From assembly GCA_030694365.1 (NCBI GenBank), contig JAUXYM010000103.1, forward strand, positions 1 to 44,141: a stretch of 44,141 nucleotides of DNA. The letters are read 5' to 3'. Within the stretch, counting starts at the first letter, position 1. Each line of letters begins with the position of its first letter. Below, in pieces: positions 10,042 through 18,102 of the stretch. The notes under the pieces are model-generated. The model did not search any database. It was not told the DNA's origin and saw only the letters and a program-made list of their open reading frames with translations. This DNA is from Nevskia sp. (GTDB lineage Bacteria; Pseudomonadota; Gammaproteobacteria; Nevskiales; Nevskiaceae). Made by a program: the position numbers and the translations under genes.

Positions 10042-10196
10042 ACTAGGGCGTGTTGGCATCCGCCGCTCGGCGGATCAAACCCGGATGGTGCTGGGCGCAT
10101 CCAAGTCGCATCGTGGCTGCATCCTAGGGGCAGCCACCTCACCATCCGATCGGCCGCGCGCCTCAACCGGCTGTGCGCCACAGGGGAATCTTTTGC
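10042..10196. repeat. Structured intergenic segment with nested inverted repeats
   Basis: Between proB and the RND adaptor. It holds ATCCGCCG-CT-CGGCGGAT at 10058-10075, an outer perfect pair GGATGGTG (10083-10090) / CACCATCC (10140-10147), and inside it GTGGCTGC (10113-10120) / GCAGCCAC (10130-10137) with a 9-base loop. No T-run follows any stem. It could be a degenerate palindromic repeat element or a folded leader of the efflux operon. GGGGAA before the ATG at 10197 is the adaptor's ribosome site. Confidence 0.55.
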
Positions 10197-11393
10197 ATGA
10201 GCACCATCACCCGTAACCGCTACGCCGACAGCGTCAGCGGAAAACTCAAACCCGTGCTGGTGATCCTGCTGATCGTCGCCGCCCTGGCGGTGGTTTTCCT
10301 GGCCACGCGTGGCGGCTCGACCGCAAAGCCGGCCGACAACAACGCCAAGGCTTACGCCGGCCCGTTCGAGCTGGCGGCGGCCGACGTTGCGATGGTCGAG
10401 CAGCGTTCGCTGTCGCGTTCGCTGCCGTTGTCCGGCTCGCTGACACCGCTGGTGCAGGCGACGGTGAAGTCCCGGGTCTCCGGCGATGTGCTGGAAATGC
10501 TGGTCCGCGAAGGGCAGGTGGTGAACAAGGGCGAGGTGCTGGCGCGCATCGACATCCGCAACCTCGGCGCTCAGTTCGATTCCCAGCGTGCCTCGCTGGA
10601 CAAGGCGCGCGCCGATCTCGCCCTGGCGAAAACAAATCGCGACACCAGCGCGGCGATGCTGAAGGAGAAATTCATCTCCCAGAACGCGTTTGACTCGGCG
10701 CAAAGCGGTTACGACGCCGCTGCCGCCAGCGTCAAGGTTGCCGAAGCGCAGGCGCGGCTGGCCCAGATCGGCCTCGATGACGCGGTGGTCCGGGCACCGA
10801 TTTCCGGGATCGTGTCGCAGCGCATGGCGCAGCCGGGCGAAAAGGTGTCGCCGGATTCGCCGCTGCTGGCGATCGTCGATCTGGGCCAGCTGGAACTCGA
10901 GGTGCCAGCCCCGGCGTCGGAGATTCCTCTGGTTGCGATCGGCCAGACCGGCAGTTTCAAAGTTGGCGGCTACGGCGAGCGCGTGTTCACCGCCAAGGTC
11001 GAGCGGATCAATCCGTCGACCGATGCCGGTACTCGCTCGATCAAGCTGTATCTGTCGGTCGACAACGCCGACGGCGCGCTGCGCGGCGGCATGTTCGCAC
11101 AGGGTGAACTGGTGCTCGACCAGAGCGCGCCGTCACCGACGGTGCCGACTTCGGCGATCCGCAGCGACAGCGGCGTCAGCTATGTGCTGGCCGTCGAACA
11201 GGACAAGCTGGTGCGCCACACGGTGACCCTGGGCCTGAAGACCGACGACAACTCCTTCGTCGAGATACGCGACGGCGTCAGCATCGGCAGCCAGGTGCTG
11301 GCCGCGAAGATCGATGCGCTGCACGACGGCTCGACCGTGGTATTCGCCAAGGCTTCGGCTCCTCCCGCAACAGCGCCAGCGGTCGCGAATTGA
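10197..11393 (+). CDS. RND efflux periplasmic adaptor (membrane fusion protein)
   Basis: Links an inner-membrane RND pump to an outer-membrane channel. 398 residues from the ATG. Residues about 18-37 form one hydrophobic anchor (VLVILLIVAALAVVFL), so it is tethered to the inner membrane and not a lipoprotein. The lipoyl-like half-motif SRVSGDVLEMLVREGQVV, a helical hairpin (about 125-180), the second lipoyl half and the beta-barrel with RINPSTDAGTRSIKL follow in the usual HlyD/MFP order. I prefer the ATG at 10197, with GGGGAA upstream, over an in-frame GTG 24 bases earlier. The permease follows 26 bases downstream. The substrate is unknown. Confidence 0.9.
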   Translation: MSTITRNRYADSVSGKLKPVLVILLIVAALAVVFLATRGGSTAKPADNNAKAYAGPFELAAADVAMVEQRSLSRSLPLSGSLTPLVQATVKSRVSGDVLEMLVREGQVVNKGEVLARIDIRNLGAQFDSQRASLDKARADLALAKTNRDTSAAMLKEKFISQNAFDSAQSGYDAAAASVKVAEAQARLAQIGLDDAVVRAPISGIVSQRMAQPGEKVSPDSPLLAIVDLGQLELEVPAPASEIPLVAIGQTGSFKVGGYGERVFTAKVERINPSTDAGTRSIKLYLSVDNADGALRGGMFAQGELVLDQSAPSPTVPTSAIRSDSGVSYVLAVEQDKLVRHTVTLGLKTDDNSFVEIRDGVSIGSQVLAAKIDALHDGSTVVFAKASAPPATAPAVAN

Positions 11394-11419
11394 TCCGACG
11401 CTAGCTCGAGGAATCAGCC

Positions 11420-14400
11420 ATGTGGATCACCAAGACCAGCGTCAACCAGCCGGTATTCGCGACCATGGTGATGGTCGCGCTGCTGGTGCTCGGGGTGTTC
11501 TCGTACCAGCGCCTGCCGGTCGAGAAACTGCCGGATGTTTCGGTGCCGGTGTTGAGCATTTCCATCCAGTACCCGGGTGCCTCGCCGGAAGCGGTCGAGA
11601 ACGATCTGCTGAAGCCGCTCGAGGAAGTGGTCAACTCGGTCGAAGGCGTCAAGCGCATCTGGGGCACGGCGCGTGAAGGTTCGGGTTTCATGCAGATCGA
11701 GTTCGATCTGTCGGTCGATGTCGGCCGCGCGACCCAGGAAACCCGCGACAAGGTTGCCCAGATCCAGCCGACTTTTCCGCGCGATGCCAAGCCGCCGCTG
11801 ATCACGCGCACCAACAACGACGAGAACCAGCAGCCGATCATCAATCTGGCGCTGTTTTCCGACACCCGCACTCTGCGCGAGGTATCGACTCTGGTCGATC
11901 AGGTGGTGGTCAAGCGGCTGCAGAACATGCTGGGCGTCGGCAGCATCCAGGTCAACGGCCAGTCCGAGCGACAGATCCAGATCTTCCTGAAGCCTGACGC
12001 GATGGAAGCCTGGCGGGTCGGCGTCGATCAGGTGATCGCCGCGATCCAGTCCGCCAATCAAGACTTGCCCGCCGGCGCGATCAGCCGGGGTGGGACCGAG
12101 CAACTGGTGCGCATCGAAGGCAAGATCAAGGAGCCGGCGGCGTTCGCGCGCATCGTCGTCGCGACCCAGAACGGCACTGCGGTGCATCTGGATCAGGTCG
12201 CCGAAATCGTCGATGGCGAAGCCGAGGAAACCTCGATTTCGCGGGTCGACGGCAAGCGCTCGGTGGGCATCAATATCTTCAAGGTGCAGGGCGCGAACAT
12301 CGTCAGCGCCGCCCAGGGTGTGGCCAAGGCGATCGAGCGCCTGAAGGCCGAACTGCCGGCCGACGTGCGGATCGTCAAGATCTACGCGACCGCCGACGAC
12401 ATCACCGCCTCAGTCGAACAGGTCAAGGAAACGATCCTCGAAGGCGGCCTGCTGACCGTGCTGATCGTCTTCCTGTTCCTGCATTCCTGGCGCTCGACGA
12501 TCATCACCGGCCTGACCTTGCCGATCTCGGTGATCGCCACCTTCATCGCGCTGCACGCCTTCGGCTTCACGCTGAACTTCCTGACCCTGATGGCGCTGAG
12601 CCTGTGCATCGGTCTGCTGATCGATGACGCGATCGTGGTTCGCGAGAACATCGTCCGCCATCTGGCGATGGGCAAGAGCCACGTGCGCGCCGCGCTCGAC
12701 GGCACCCAGGAAATCGGCCTGGCGGTGATGGCAACGACTTTCGCCATCCTCGCCGTGTTCGTGCCGGTGGCGTTCATGAGCGGCATCATCGGCCGCTTCT
12801 TCTTCCAGTTCGGCATCACCGTCGCGGTGGCCGTGCTGGTCAGCTTGTTCGTCAGCTTCACGCTCGATCCGATGCTGTCGGCGGTCTGGCGCGATCCGCC
12901 ACAGAACCGCTTCAAGTACCTGCCCTGGCTCGGTCGGCTGATGGAGAAGGTCGAGCATGGCGTCGACTTCCTGCATCGCGTCTATGGCCGGGTGCTGGCC
13001 TGGGCGCTGCGCACCGAGCGCCGCCGCATCTGGCTGCCGATCTTTGGCCTGGCCCATGCCGCGCGCAATCTGGACTGGCGGCAGATCGGCACGGTGTCGA
13101 ATCGCGGCATCGTGCTGTGGATCGCCGCCTTCACCTTCTTTGGCAGCTTCACGCTGCTGCCCTTCATCGGCAGCGAATTCTTCCCGCGCGGCGATGACGG
13201 TTTCACCAGCTTGCGCATCAACACGCCGCTCGGTTCCAGCCTCGAATACACCGACGCCAAGGCGCATCAGGTCGAAGCGATCCTGCGCGAGTTCCCGGAA
13301 ATCGAAACCATTGCCACCCAGGTCGGTACCGAGGAAGGCAAGAATTACGCGCGCCTGAACCTGCGCCTGAGTGACCGCCAGAAGACCCATCGCCGGCCGC
13401 AGAAGGAGGTCGAGAAAGCGGTGCGCGAGCGAATCAAGGGCGTTGCCGGCATCGATCTGACGGTCGGCTTCGGCGGCTCGATCTTCATCTCGCTGCTCGG
13501 CCCCGATCCGACCAAGCTGACCGAGATCACCAAGGGCGTGATGGCGAAAATGCGCGAGATCAAGGGTATTTCCGATCTCGAAAGCAGCGAGAAAGGCGAA
13601 AGCCCGGGTATCGCGGTGCGCATCAATCAGGAACTGGCCAGCGACCTGGGCTTGAGCAATGCCCGCATCGGTGCGGCGCTCCGGCCGCTGGTCGCCGGCG
13701 ACCAGATCAGCTACTGGCTGGCGCCGGATGGCCAGAACTACGAGGTCATCGTTCGCCTGCCGCGTGCCAACCGCGAGATCGCCAGCGATCTCGGCAATCT
13801 GGCGCTGACCAGCACCCGGCTCAATGCCGATGGCACGCCGATGCTGGTGCCGCTGCGCCAGGTTGCCGATCTGGTGCCGACCACCAGCCCGCAGCAGATC
13901 AAGCGCCAGAACCTGCAGCGCCGGGTGTCGATCTACGCCAATGCCGAAGGCCGTCCGGCTGGCGACGTCGGTGAAGACGTCAAGAAGATCATCAACAACT
14001 GGCCGCTGCCGCCGGGTTATCGCTGGGATATCGGTGGTCAGCAGGCCGACCAGGATGAGTCCGGCAAGGCGGCGATGGCGGCACTCGGGCTGGCGGTGAT
14101 CTTCATCTACCTGATCCTCGCTTCGCAGTTCGGCAGCTTCTTGCAGCCGATCGCGATCATGGTGTCGCTGCCGCTGTCGTTGGCCGGCGTGTTCATCGCG
14201 CTGCTGGTCACCGGCACCACCTTGAACATGTTCTCGATCATCGGCTTCATCATGCTGATGGGTCTGGTGACCAAGAACGCGATCCTGCTGGTCGACTTCG
14301 CGAACCATGGGCTGCGCGAGGGCCGGAGCCTGCGTGTAGCGCTGCTCGAAGCCGGCCAGGTGCGCCTGCGGCCGATCATGATGACCACCCTGGCGATGAT

Positions 14401-14665
14401 CTTCGGCATGCTGCCGATGGCGATCGGCACCGGGGCTGGCGGTGAAACCAATGCCGCGATGGGCCGGGCGGTGATCGGCGGCGTGATCACCTCCAGCCTG
14501 CTGACCCTGGTCGTGGTGCCGGTGCTGTTCACCTATCTGCAGCGGATCGGCGAGCGGGCGACACGCTGGTTCGGGGCACCGGAGGACGATGCGCATCCGC
14601 CGTCGAAATCGATCGGCGGCGGTGCACCGCTCTCGCAGCCGATGGCACCGCGCCGGGACGACTGA
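11420..14665 (+). CDS. RND efflux permease, HAE1/AcrB-MdtB type
   Basis: Inner-membrane proton-driven exporter. 1081 residues with the two-fold RND layout: one membrane segment, a large periplasmic loop, six segments, a second loop, and the remaining segments. TM4 carries the proton-relay acidic pair D402-D403 (GLLIDDAIVVREN) and TM10 has K952 (GLVTKNAILLVDF). The first loop starts LPDVSVPVLSISIQYPGASP and has the conserved GVGSIQVNG. GAGGA 8 bases upstream is the ribosome site. It forms an adaptor-permease pair with no TolC-like gene beside it, so it presumably uses a channel encoded elsewhere. Multidrug efflux is inferred from the family only. Confidence 0.92.
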   Translation: MWITKTSVNQPVFATMVMVALLVLGVFSYQRLPVEKLPDVSVPVLSISIQYPGASPEAVENDLLKPLEEVVNSVEGVKRIWGTAREGSGFMQIEFDLSVDVGRATQETRDKVAQIQPTFPRDAKPPLITRTNNDENQQPIINLALFSDTRTLREVSTLVDQVVVKRLQNMLGVGSIQVNGQSERQIQIFLKPDAMEAWRVGVDQVIAAIQSANQDLPAGAISRGGTEQLVRIEGKIKEPAAFARIVVATQNGTAVHLDQVAEIVDGEAEETSISRVDGKRSVGINIFKVQGANIVSAAQGVAKAIERLKAELPADVRIVKIYATADDITASVEQVKETILEGGLLTVLIVFLFLHSWRSTIITGLTLPISVIATFIALHAFGFTLNFLTLMALSLCIGLLIDDAIVVRENIVRHLAMGKSHVRAALDGTQEIGLAVMATTFAILAVFVPVAFMSGIIGRFFFQFGITVAVAVLVSLFVSFTLDPMLSAVWRDPPQNRFKYLPWLGRLMEKVEHGVDFLHRVYGRVLAWALRTERRRIWLPIFGLAHAARNLDWRQIGTVSNRGIVLWIAAFTFFGSFTLLPFIGSEFFPRGDDGFTSLRINTPLGSSLEYTDAKAHQVEAILREFPEIETIATQVGTEEGKNYARLNLRLSDRQKTHRRPQKEVEKAVRERIKGVAGIDLTVGFGGSIFISLLGPDPTKLTEITKGVMAKMREIKGISDLESSEKGESPGIAVRINQELASDLGLSNARIGAALRPLVAGDQISYWLAPDGQNYEVIVRLPRANREIASDLGNLALTSTRLNADGTPMLVPLRQVADLVPTTSPQQIKRQNLQRRVSIYANAEGRPAGDVGEDVKKIINNWPLPPGYRWDIGGQQADQDESGKAAMAALGLAVIFIYLILASQFGSFLQPIAIMVSLPLSLAGVFIALLVTGTTLNMFSIIGFIMLMGLVTKNAILLVDFANHGLREGRSLRVALLEAGQVRLRPIMMTTLAMIFGMLPMAIGTGAGGETNAAMGRAVIGGVITSSLLTLVVVPVLFTYLQRIGERATRWFGAPEDDAHPPSKSIGGGAPLSQPMAPRRDD

Positions 14666-14684
14666 ACGGCAGGAATGTGACGTT

Positions 14685-14714
14685 GGCCCGAAACGGCCCG
14701 AAACGGCCCGAAAC
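14685..14714. repeat. Three tandem 10-bp units (GGCCCGAAAC)
   Basis: Three perfect tandem copies lie between the permease stop and the shared terminator. They are non-coding; the function is unknown. Slippage or partial duplication of the terminator flank is possible. Confidence 0.8.
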
Positions 14715-14715
14715 G

Positions 14716-14744
14716 AAAAACGCGACCCGAAGGTCGCGTTTTTT
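14716..14744. terminator. Bidirectional intrinsic terminator between the RND operon and rpsT
   Basis: AAAAACGCGACC, tetraloop CGAA, GGTCGCGTTTTTT. It is a strong stem with T-tracts on both strands, so it can stop the efflux operon on the plus strand and rpsT on the minus strand. Confidence 0.92.
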
Positions 14745-14760
14745 ATGCTGCTGCTGCGAT

Positions 14761-15024
14761 TTAGGCGATCGCCTGAATGTGCGCCAGCAGACGGCTCTTG
14801 TGGCGAGCAGCCTTGTTCTTGTGGATCAGCCCACGGTTCGCGTAGCGATCGAGCACCGGCACCATCGCCGAGTAAGCGGTTTCCGCTTCGGCCTTGGTCT
14901 TCGCTTCAATGGCGACGACGACCTTCTTGATGGTGCTGCGGATCATCGAGCGCTGGCTGGCATTGCGCTCGCGGTTCTGTTCGGACTGGCGTGCGCGCTT
15001 GCGCGCCTGCGGGGTGTTGGCCAA
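14761..15024 (-). CDS. rpsT: 30S ribosomal protein S20
   Basis: Small-subunit protein that binds 16S rRNA. 87 residues, the usual length, reading ANTPQARKRARQSEQNRERN after the start, with KKVVVAIEAKTK and GLIHKNKAARHKSRL. No ATG fits. The start is TTG at 15024, with the ribosome site AGGAG 8 bases upstream. E. coli rpsT also uses UUG, a feature tied to its translational feedback. It is divergent from murJ, with its own promoter at 15110-15138, and ends at the terminator 14716-14744. Confidence 0.95.
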   Translation of the reverse strand: MANTPQARKRARQSEQNRERNASQRSMIRSTIKKVVVAIEAKTKAEAETAYSAMVPVLDRYANRGLIHKNKAARHKSRLLAHIQAIA

Positions 15025-15109
15025 GGTAAAACTCCTGAAGCGGTTCGGTGTGACGGGAATTGCGACCTGTCGGCACCTGGAACGGCGACTGACAAAATCG
15101 AAGCGCGCT

Positions 15110-15138
15110 AGTATCTTCGCCGATCTGCGGTCTGTCAA
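15110..15138 (-). promoter_or_regulatory. Sigma70 promoter of rpsT
   Basis: On the minus strand: TTGACA (15138-15133), a 17-base spacer, then GATACT (15115-15110). Transcription would start near 15103, giving a leader of about 80 bases. Confidence 0.8.
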
Positions 15139-15158
15139 CGCGTCAAGCCAAAAGGCAT

Positions 15159-15259
15159 TCTCACGCAGAGAACGCGGAGCACGCAGAGAAAAACTGAAAA
15201 GGTTCTTAGATGAATCTCCTGTTGCCGTTCTCTGCGTCCTTTGCGTTCTCCGTGTGAGA
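15159..15259. repeat. Palindromic 101-bp interspersed-type repeat
   Basis: Two 32-base arms (15159-15190 and 15228-15259) are inverted copies matching at 27 of 32 positions, built from the units CGCAGAGAACGC and GCACGCAGAG. A 37-base centre separates them. This CTCTGCGT-rich palindrome resembles short repeats scattered through many bacterial chromosomes. It lies upstream of the rpsT promoter and 41 bases before the murJ start, so murJ transcripts may begin inside or beside it. Confidence 0.75.
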
Positions 15260-15300
15260 TCGCTTTTCAGATTCCCCTCCCGCTCCAGCCCACTCGAAGA

Positions 15301-16851
15301 ATGTCGAAAAGCCTGCTCAAGTCCAGCGGCGTGGTCAGCCTGCTGACGCTGTTGTCGCGCCTGCTCGGTTTCGTCCGCGAAATCATGCTGGCCACTGCCT
15401 TCGGCGCCGGTGCGGCGATGGACGCCTTCCTGGTCGCGCTGATGATCCCGAACTTCGGCCGCCGCATGTTCGCCGAAGGCGCGTTCAGCCAGGCCTTCGT
15501 GCCGGTGTTCACCGAGGTCAAGACCACCGGCACACACGACGAGGCGCGCGACATGGTCGCCGTGGTCATGGGCACGCTGGGCGGCGTCTTGAGCATCGTC
15601 ACGGTGATCGGTTGCCTCGGCGCGCCGGTACTGGTCTGGCTGTTCGCCTCCGGCTTCACCAAGGATCCGGCGCAGGCCGCGCTCGGCACCGAGTTGCTGC
15701 GCTGGACCTTCCCCTACCTGATGTTCATCTCGCTGACCTCGATGGCCGGCGGCGTGCTCAACGCCTACGGCAAGTTCGCGGTGCCGGCGTTCACCCCGGT
15801 GATCCTGAACCTCTGCCTGATCGCCACCGCGTTCATCGATGCCAACTCGGTGCAGGTGCTGGCCTATGCGGTGTTCGTGGCCGGTATCCTCCAGTTCGTC
15901 TTCCAGCTACCGCTGATGGCGAAGCTGCGCCTGCTGCCGAAGCCGCGCTGGGCCTGGGGCGATGGGCGGGTGAAGCGCATCCTCGGTCTGATGATCCCGG
16001 TGATGATCGGCTCCTCGGTCGCACAGATTTCCCTGCTGCTGAACACCAATCTGTCGACCCACATCGGCAACGGCTCGGTCAGCTGGCTGTACTACGCGAA
16101 CCGGTTGATGGAGTTTCCGCTCGGCATCTTTTCGATCGCCGTCGGCACCGCGATCCTGCCGGCGCTGTCGGCCCAGCATGCGAAGAAAACCCCCGAAGCG
16201 TTCTCGGCGACCCTGGACTGGAGCCTGCGCGTGATCCTGCTGATCGGCCTGCCGGCGGCGTTCGGCATGATCCTGCTCGCCGGCCCGCTGGTGTCGACGG
16301 TCTACGGCCACGGCGCGTTCAGCGCCGACGACGTACGCATGACTACTTATGCGCTCTGGGCCTACGGTGCCGGCTTCATGGGCTTCTCCTTTGTCAAAGT
16401 GCTGGTGCCCGGCTTCTACGCGCGCCAGGAAACGCGGATTCCGGTGCGCTACGCGATCATCAGTCTGGTGATCGGCATGGCCTTGAGCCTCGGCCTGTTC
16501 GCGGCCTCGAAGTTCTACGCCTTCGAAGCGGCCCACGTCGGCCTCGCAGCCTCGACCTCGCTGACCGCCTGCATCAACGGCGGCCTGCTGTTCTGGCGCC
16601 TGCGCCGCGACGGCATCTACCGGCCGGACAGCGGCTGGGGGCTGTTCTGGCTGCGTCTGATCATCGCCAACCTGCTGATGGGCGCGGCCGTGTTGTGGCT
16701 GGCCGGCGATCTGTCGAGCTGGCTCGCGGCCGGCGAATGGGCGCGCGGCGGGCGGATGCTGTTGCTGGTTGCGGCGGCGATCGCGGTTTACTTCGGCGTG
16801 CTCGCAGCCAGTGGTCTGAGGATCAGCCATTTCCGTGCCGCTCGCCGCTGA
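15301..16851 (+). CDS. murJ: Lipid II flippase MurJ (MviN)
   Basis: Moves lipid-linked peptidoglycan precursor across the inner membrane. 516 residues with about 14 membrane segments. The N-terminus is typical (MSKSLLKSSGVVSLLTLLSR, then VREIMLATAFGAG and the conserved IPNFGRRMFAEGAFSQAFVP). I chose the ATG at 15301 because the family begins there; in-frame sequence upstream runs into the palindromic repeat. No strong ribosome site is visible (GAAGA just before the start). It heads the common gammaproteobacterial order murJ-ribF-ileS-lspA, opposite rpsT. Confidence 0.96.
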   Translation: MSKSLLKSSGVVSLLTLLSRLLGFVREIMLATAFGAGAAMDAFLVALMIPNFGRRMFAEGAFSQAFVPVFTEVKTTGTHDEARDMVAVVMGTLGGVLSIVTVIGCLGAPVLVWLFASGFTKDPAQAALGTELLRWTFPYLMFISLTSMAGGVLNAYGKFAVPAFTPVILNLCLIATAFIDANSVQVLAYAVFVAGILQFVFQLPLMAKLRLLPKPRWAWGDGRVKRILGLMIPVMIGSSVAQISLLLNTNLSTHIGNGSVSWLYYANRLMEFPLGIFSIAVGTAILPALSAQHAKKTPEAFSATLDWSLRVILLIGLPAAFGMILLAGPLVSTVYGHGAFSADDVRMTTYALWAYGAGFMGFSFVKVLVPGFYARQETRIPVRYAIISLVIGMALSLGLFAASKFYAFEAAHVGLAASTSLTACINGGLLFWRLRRDGIYRPDSGWGLFWLRLIIANLLMGAAVLWLAGDLSSWLAAGEWARGGRMLLLVAAAIAVYFGVLAASGLRISHFRAARR

Positions 16852-16860
16852 CGCGGCCTT

Positions 16861-16866
16861 TATAAT
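16861..16866 (+). promoter_or_regulatory. Candidate -10 box (TATAAT) for ribF-ileS-lspA
   Basis: A perfect TATAAT lies 10 bases after murJ, without a recognisable -35 at the right distance. If used, transcription starts near 16873 and the whole MITE-like element becomes part of the ribF leader. Confidence 0.4.
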
Positions 16867-16887
16867 CAGCGTTTTCCGAGTACGACT

Positions 16888-17153
16888 GGGGCCTGTTCAT
16901 ACAAATGAGATCGCTGCGTTGAGAGTCAAAAATCCGCCGGGCAAGGCGCGAACCGCAGGCCATAGCCACCTATGGCCAAGGTTCGCAACGAAGGCCGGCG
17001 GCTTTTTGGCCGCAACCCTTCGGGGCGGGGCCATTTCTGCGCATTGCTGCCTCATTCGTCGCGCCAATGGAACAACCATTGGCCGCTCCTCATTCGTTGC
17101 ACTGCGCAGAAATGACCTCCGCCGCAGCGATCCCATTTGTATGAGCAGGCCCC
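16888..17153. mobile_element. MITE-like element with 31-bp terminal inverted repeats
   Basis: The ends 16888-16918 and 17123-17153 are inverted copies matching at 29 of 31 positions, beginning GGGGCCTGTTCATACAAATG. Inside are two long hairpins. The first (16928-17007) nests CCGCCGG/CCGGCGG, GCGAACC/GGTTCGC and GGCCATAG/CTATGGCC. The second (17032-17114) nests CATTTCTGCGCA/TGCGCAGAAATG and GCCAATGG/CCATTGGC. There is no transposase frame and I see no clear target-site duplication. The right end stops 4 bases before the ribF ATG. The type (MITE, or a compound REP-like element) is inferred from structure. Confidence 0.8.
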
Positions 17154-17157
17154 CGCC

Positions 17158-18102
17158 ATGGAGCTGATCCGCGGATTGCACAACTTCGCGCCGAGACATC
17201 GCGGCAGCGTGGTGTCGATCGGCAATTTCGACGGTCTGCATCGCGGCCACCAGGCGCTGATCGCCCGGCTGCGGACGCTGGCTGTCCAGCATCGGCTGCC
17301 GGCCACCGTGGTCTGCTTCGAGCCGATGCCGCGCGAGTTCTTCCAGGGCGCAGCGCCGCCGCCGCGGATCGCCGATCTTCGCGGCAAGCTGCGTGATCTC
17401 GCGATGTTCGGCGTCGAGCGGGTCGTGGTGCTGCCGTTCGGCGCGCGGCTGGCGGCGATGTCCGCGCAAGCCTTCGTGCAGCAGGTGCTGGTCGACGGCC
17501 TTGGCGCGCGTGCGGTGATCGTCGGCGATGACTTCCGCTACGGGAGCAAGCGGGTCGGCGATCTGGCCCTGCTGAAAGCCATCGGTGCGATAGAAGGTTT
17601 CAGCGCCGAAGGCCTCGGCACCGTCGAGATGGAAGGCGAGCGCTGCAGCTCCACGGTGCTGCGTGCCGCACTCGCCCAGCCTGATCTCGACAAGGTCGAG
17701 CGCCTGCTTGATCGCCGCTATCGCATCGTCGGCCGCGTGCGGCACGGCTTGAAGCTCGGCCGTCAGCTCGGCATGCCGACCGCCAACGTCCATCTGCGCC
17801 GGCCGCCGGCGCTGGCGCATGGTGTCTATGCGGTGCGGCTTGCCTGGCCGGGCGCTCCGGAAGGTCTGCCGGGCGTCGCCAGTCTCGGCGTACGGCCGAC
17901 CCTGGGTCTGACCGCCTGTCTGCTGGAAACCCATGTCTTCGACTGCCGTCCTGATCTTTACGGCGTGGAAGTGGTCGTCGAATTCCACAAATTCCTGCGC
18001 CCGCAGCTGAAGTTCGACGATCTCGACACGCTTGCCGCCCGGATGCAGGCCGATGGCTTGGCGGCGCGCGCTCATTTTTCTCTAGACCTGATTCCCTCGT
18101 GA
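17158..18102 (+). CDS. ribF: Bifunctional riboflavin kinase / FAD synthetase
   Basis: Makes FMN and FAD from riboflavin in the cytosol. 314 residues. The N-terminal FAD synthetase half has the nucleotidyl-transferase motif IGNFDGLHRGHQALI and GDDFRYGS. The C-terminal flavokinase half has GLKLGRQLGMPTANV, GVYAVRL and the GVRPT...LETHVFD...LYG stretch. The ATG at 17158 fits the family start; the in-frame TTG at 17137 lies inside the repeat element. The only purine-rich ribosome site (GAGCAGG, 17143-17149) lies in the right terminal repeat, so the element apparently supplies it. The gene overlaps ileS by 4 bases. Confidence 0.95.
   Translation: MELIRGLHNFAPRHRGSVVSIGNFDGLHRGHQALIARLRTLAVQHRLPATVVCFEPMPREFFQGAAPPPRIADLRGKLRDLAMFGVERVVVLPFGARLAAMSAQAFVQQVLVDGLGARAVIVGDDFRYGSKRVGDLALLKAIGAIEGFSAEGLGTVEMEGERCSSTVLRAALAQPDLDKVERLLDRRYRIVGRVRHGLKLGRQLGMPTANVHLRRPPALAHGVYAVRLAWPGAPEGLPGVASLGVRPTLGLTACLLETHVFDCRPDLYGVEVVVEFHKFLRPQLKFDDLDTLAARMQADGLAARAHFSLDLIPS

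Noticed and set aside
12410-14596. 728-codon open frame opposite the RND permease
   Set aside because: Gln/His/Asp/Arg-rich antisense shadow with no recognisable domain. The RND protein on the plus strand is unambiguous.
16880-17160. FMN riboswitch before ribF
   Set aside because: The leader is fully explained by inverted repeats of the MITE-like element. I see no RFN-element conserved blocks, and ribF is not a usual target in this group.
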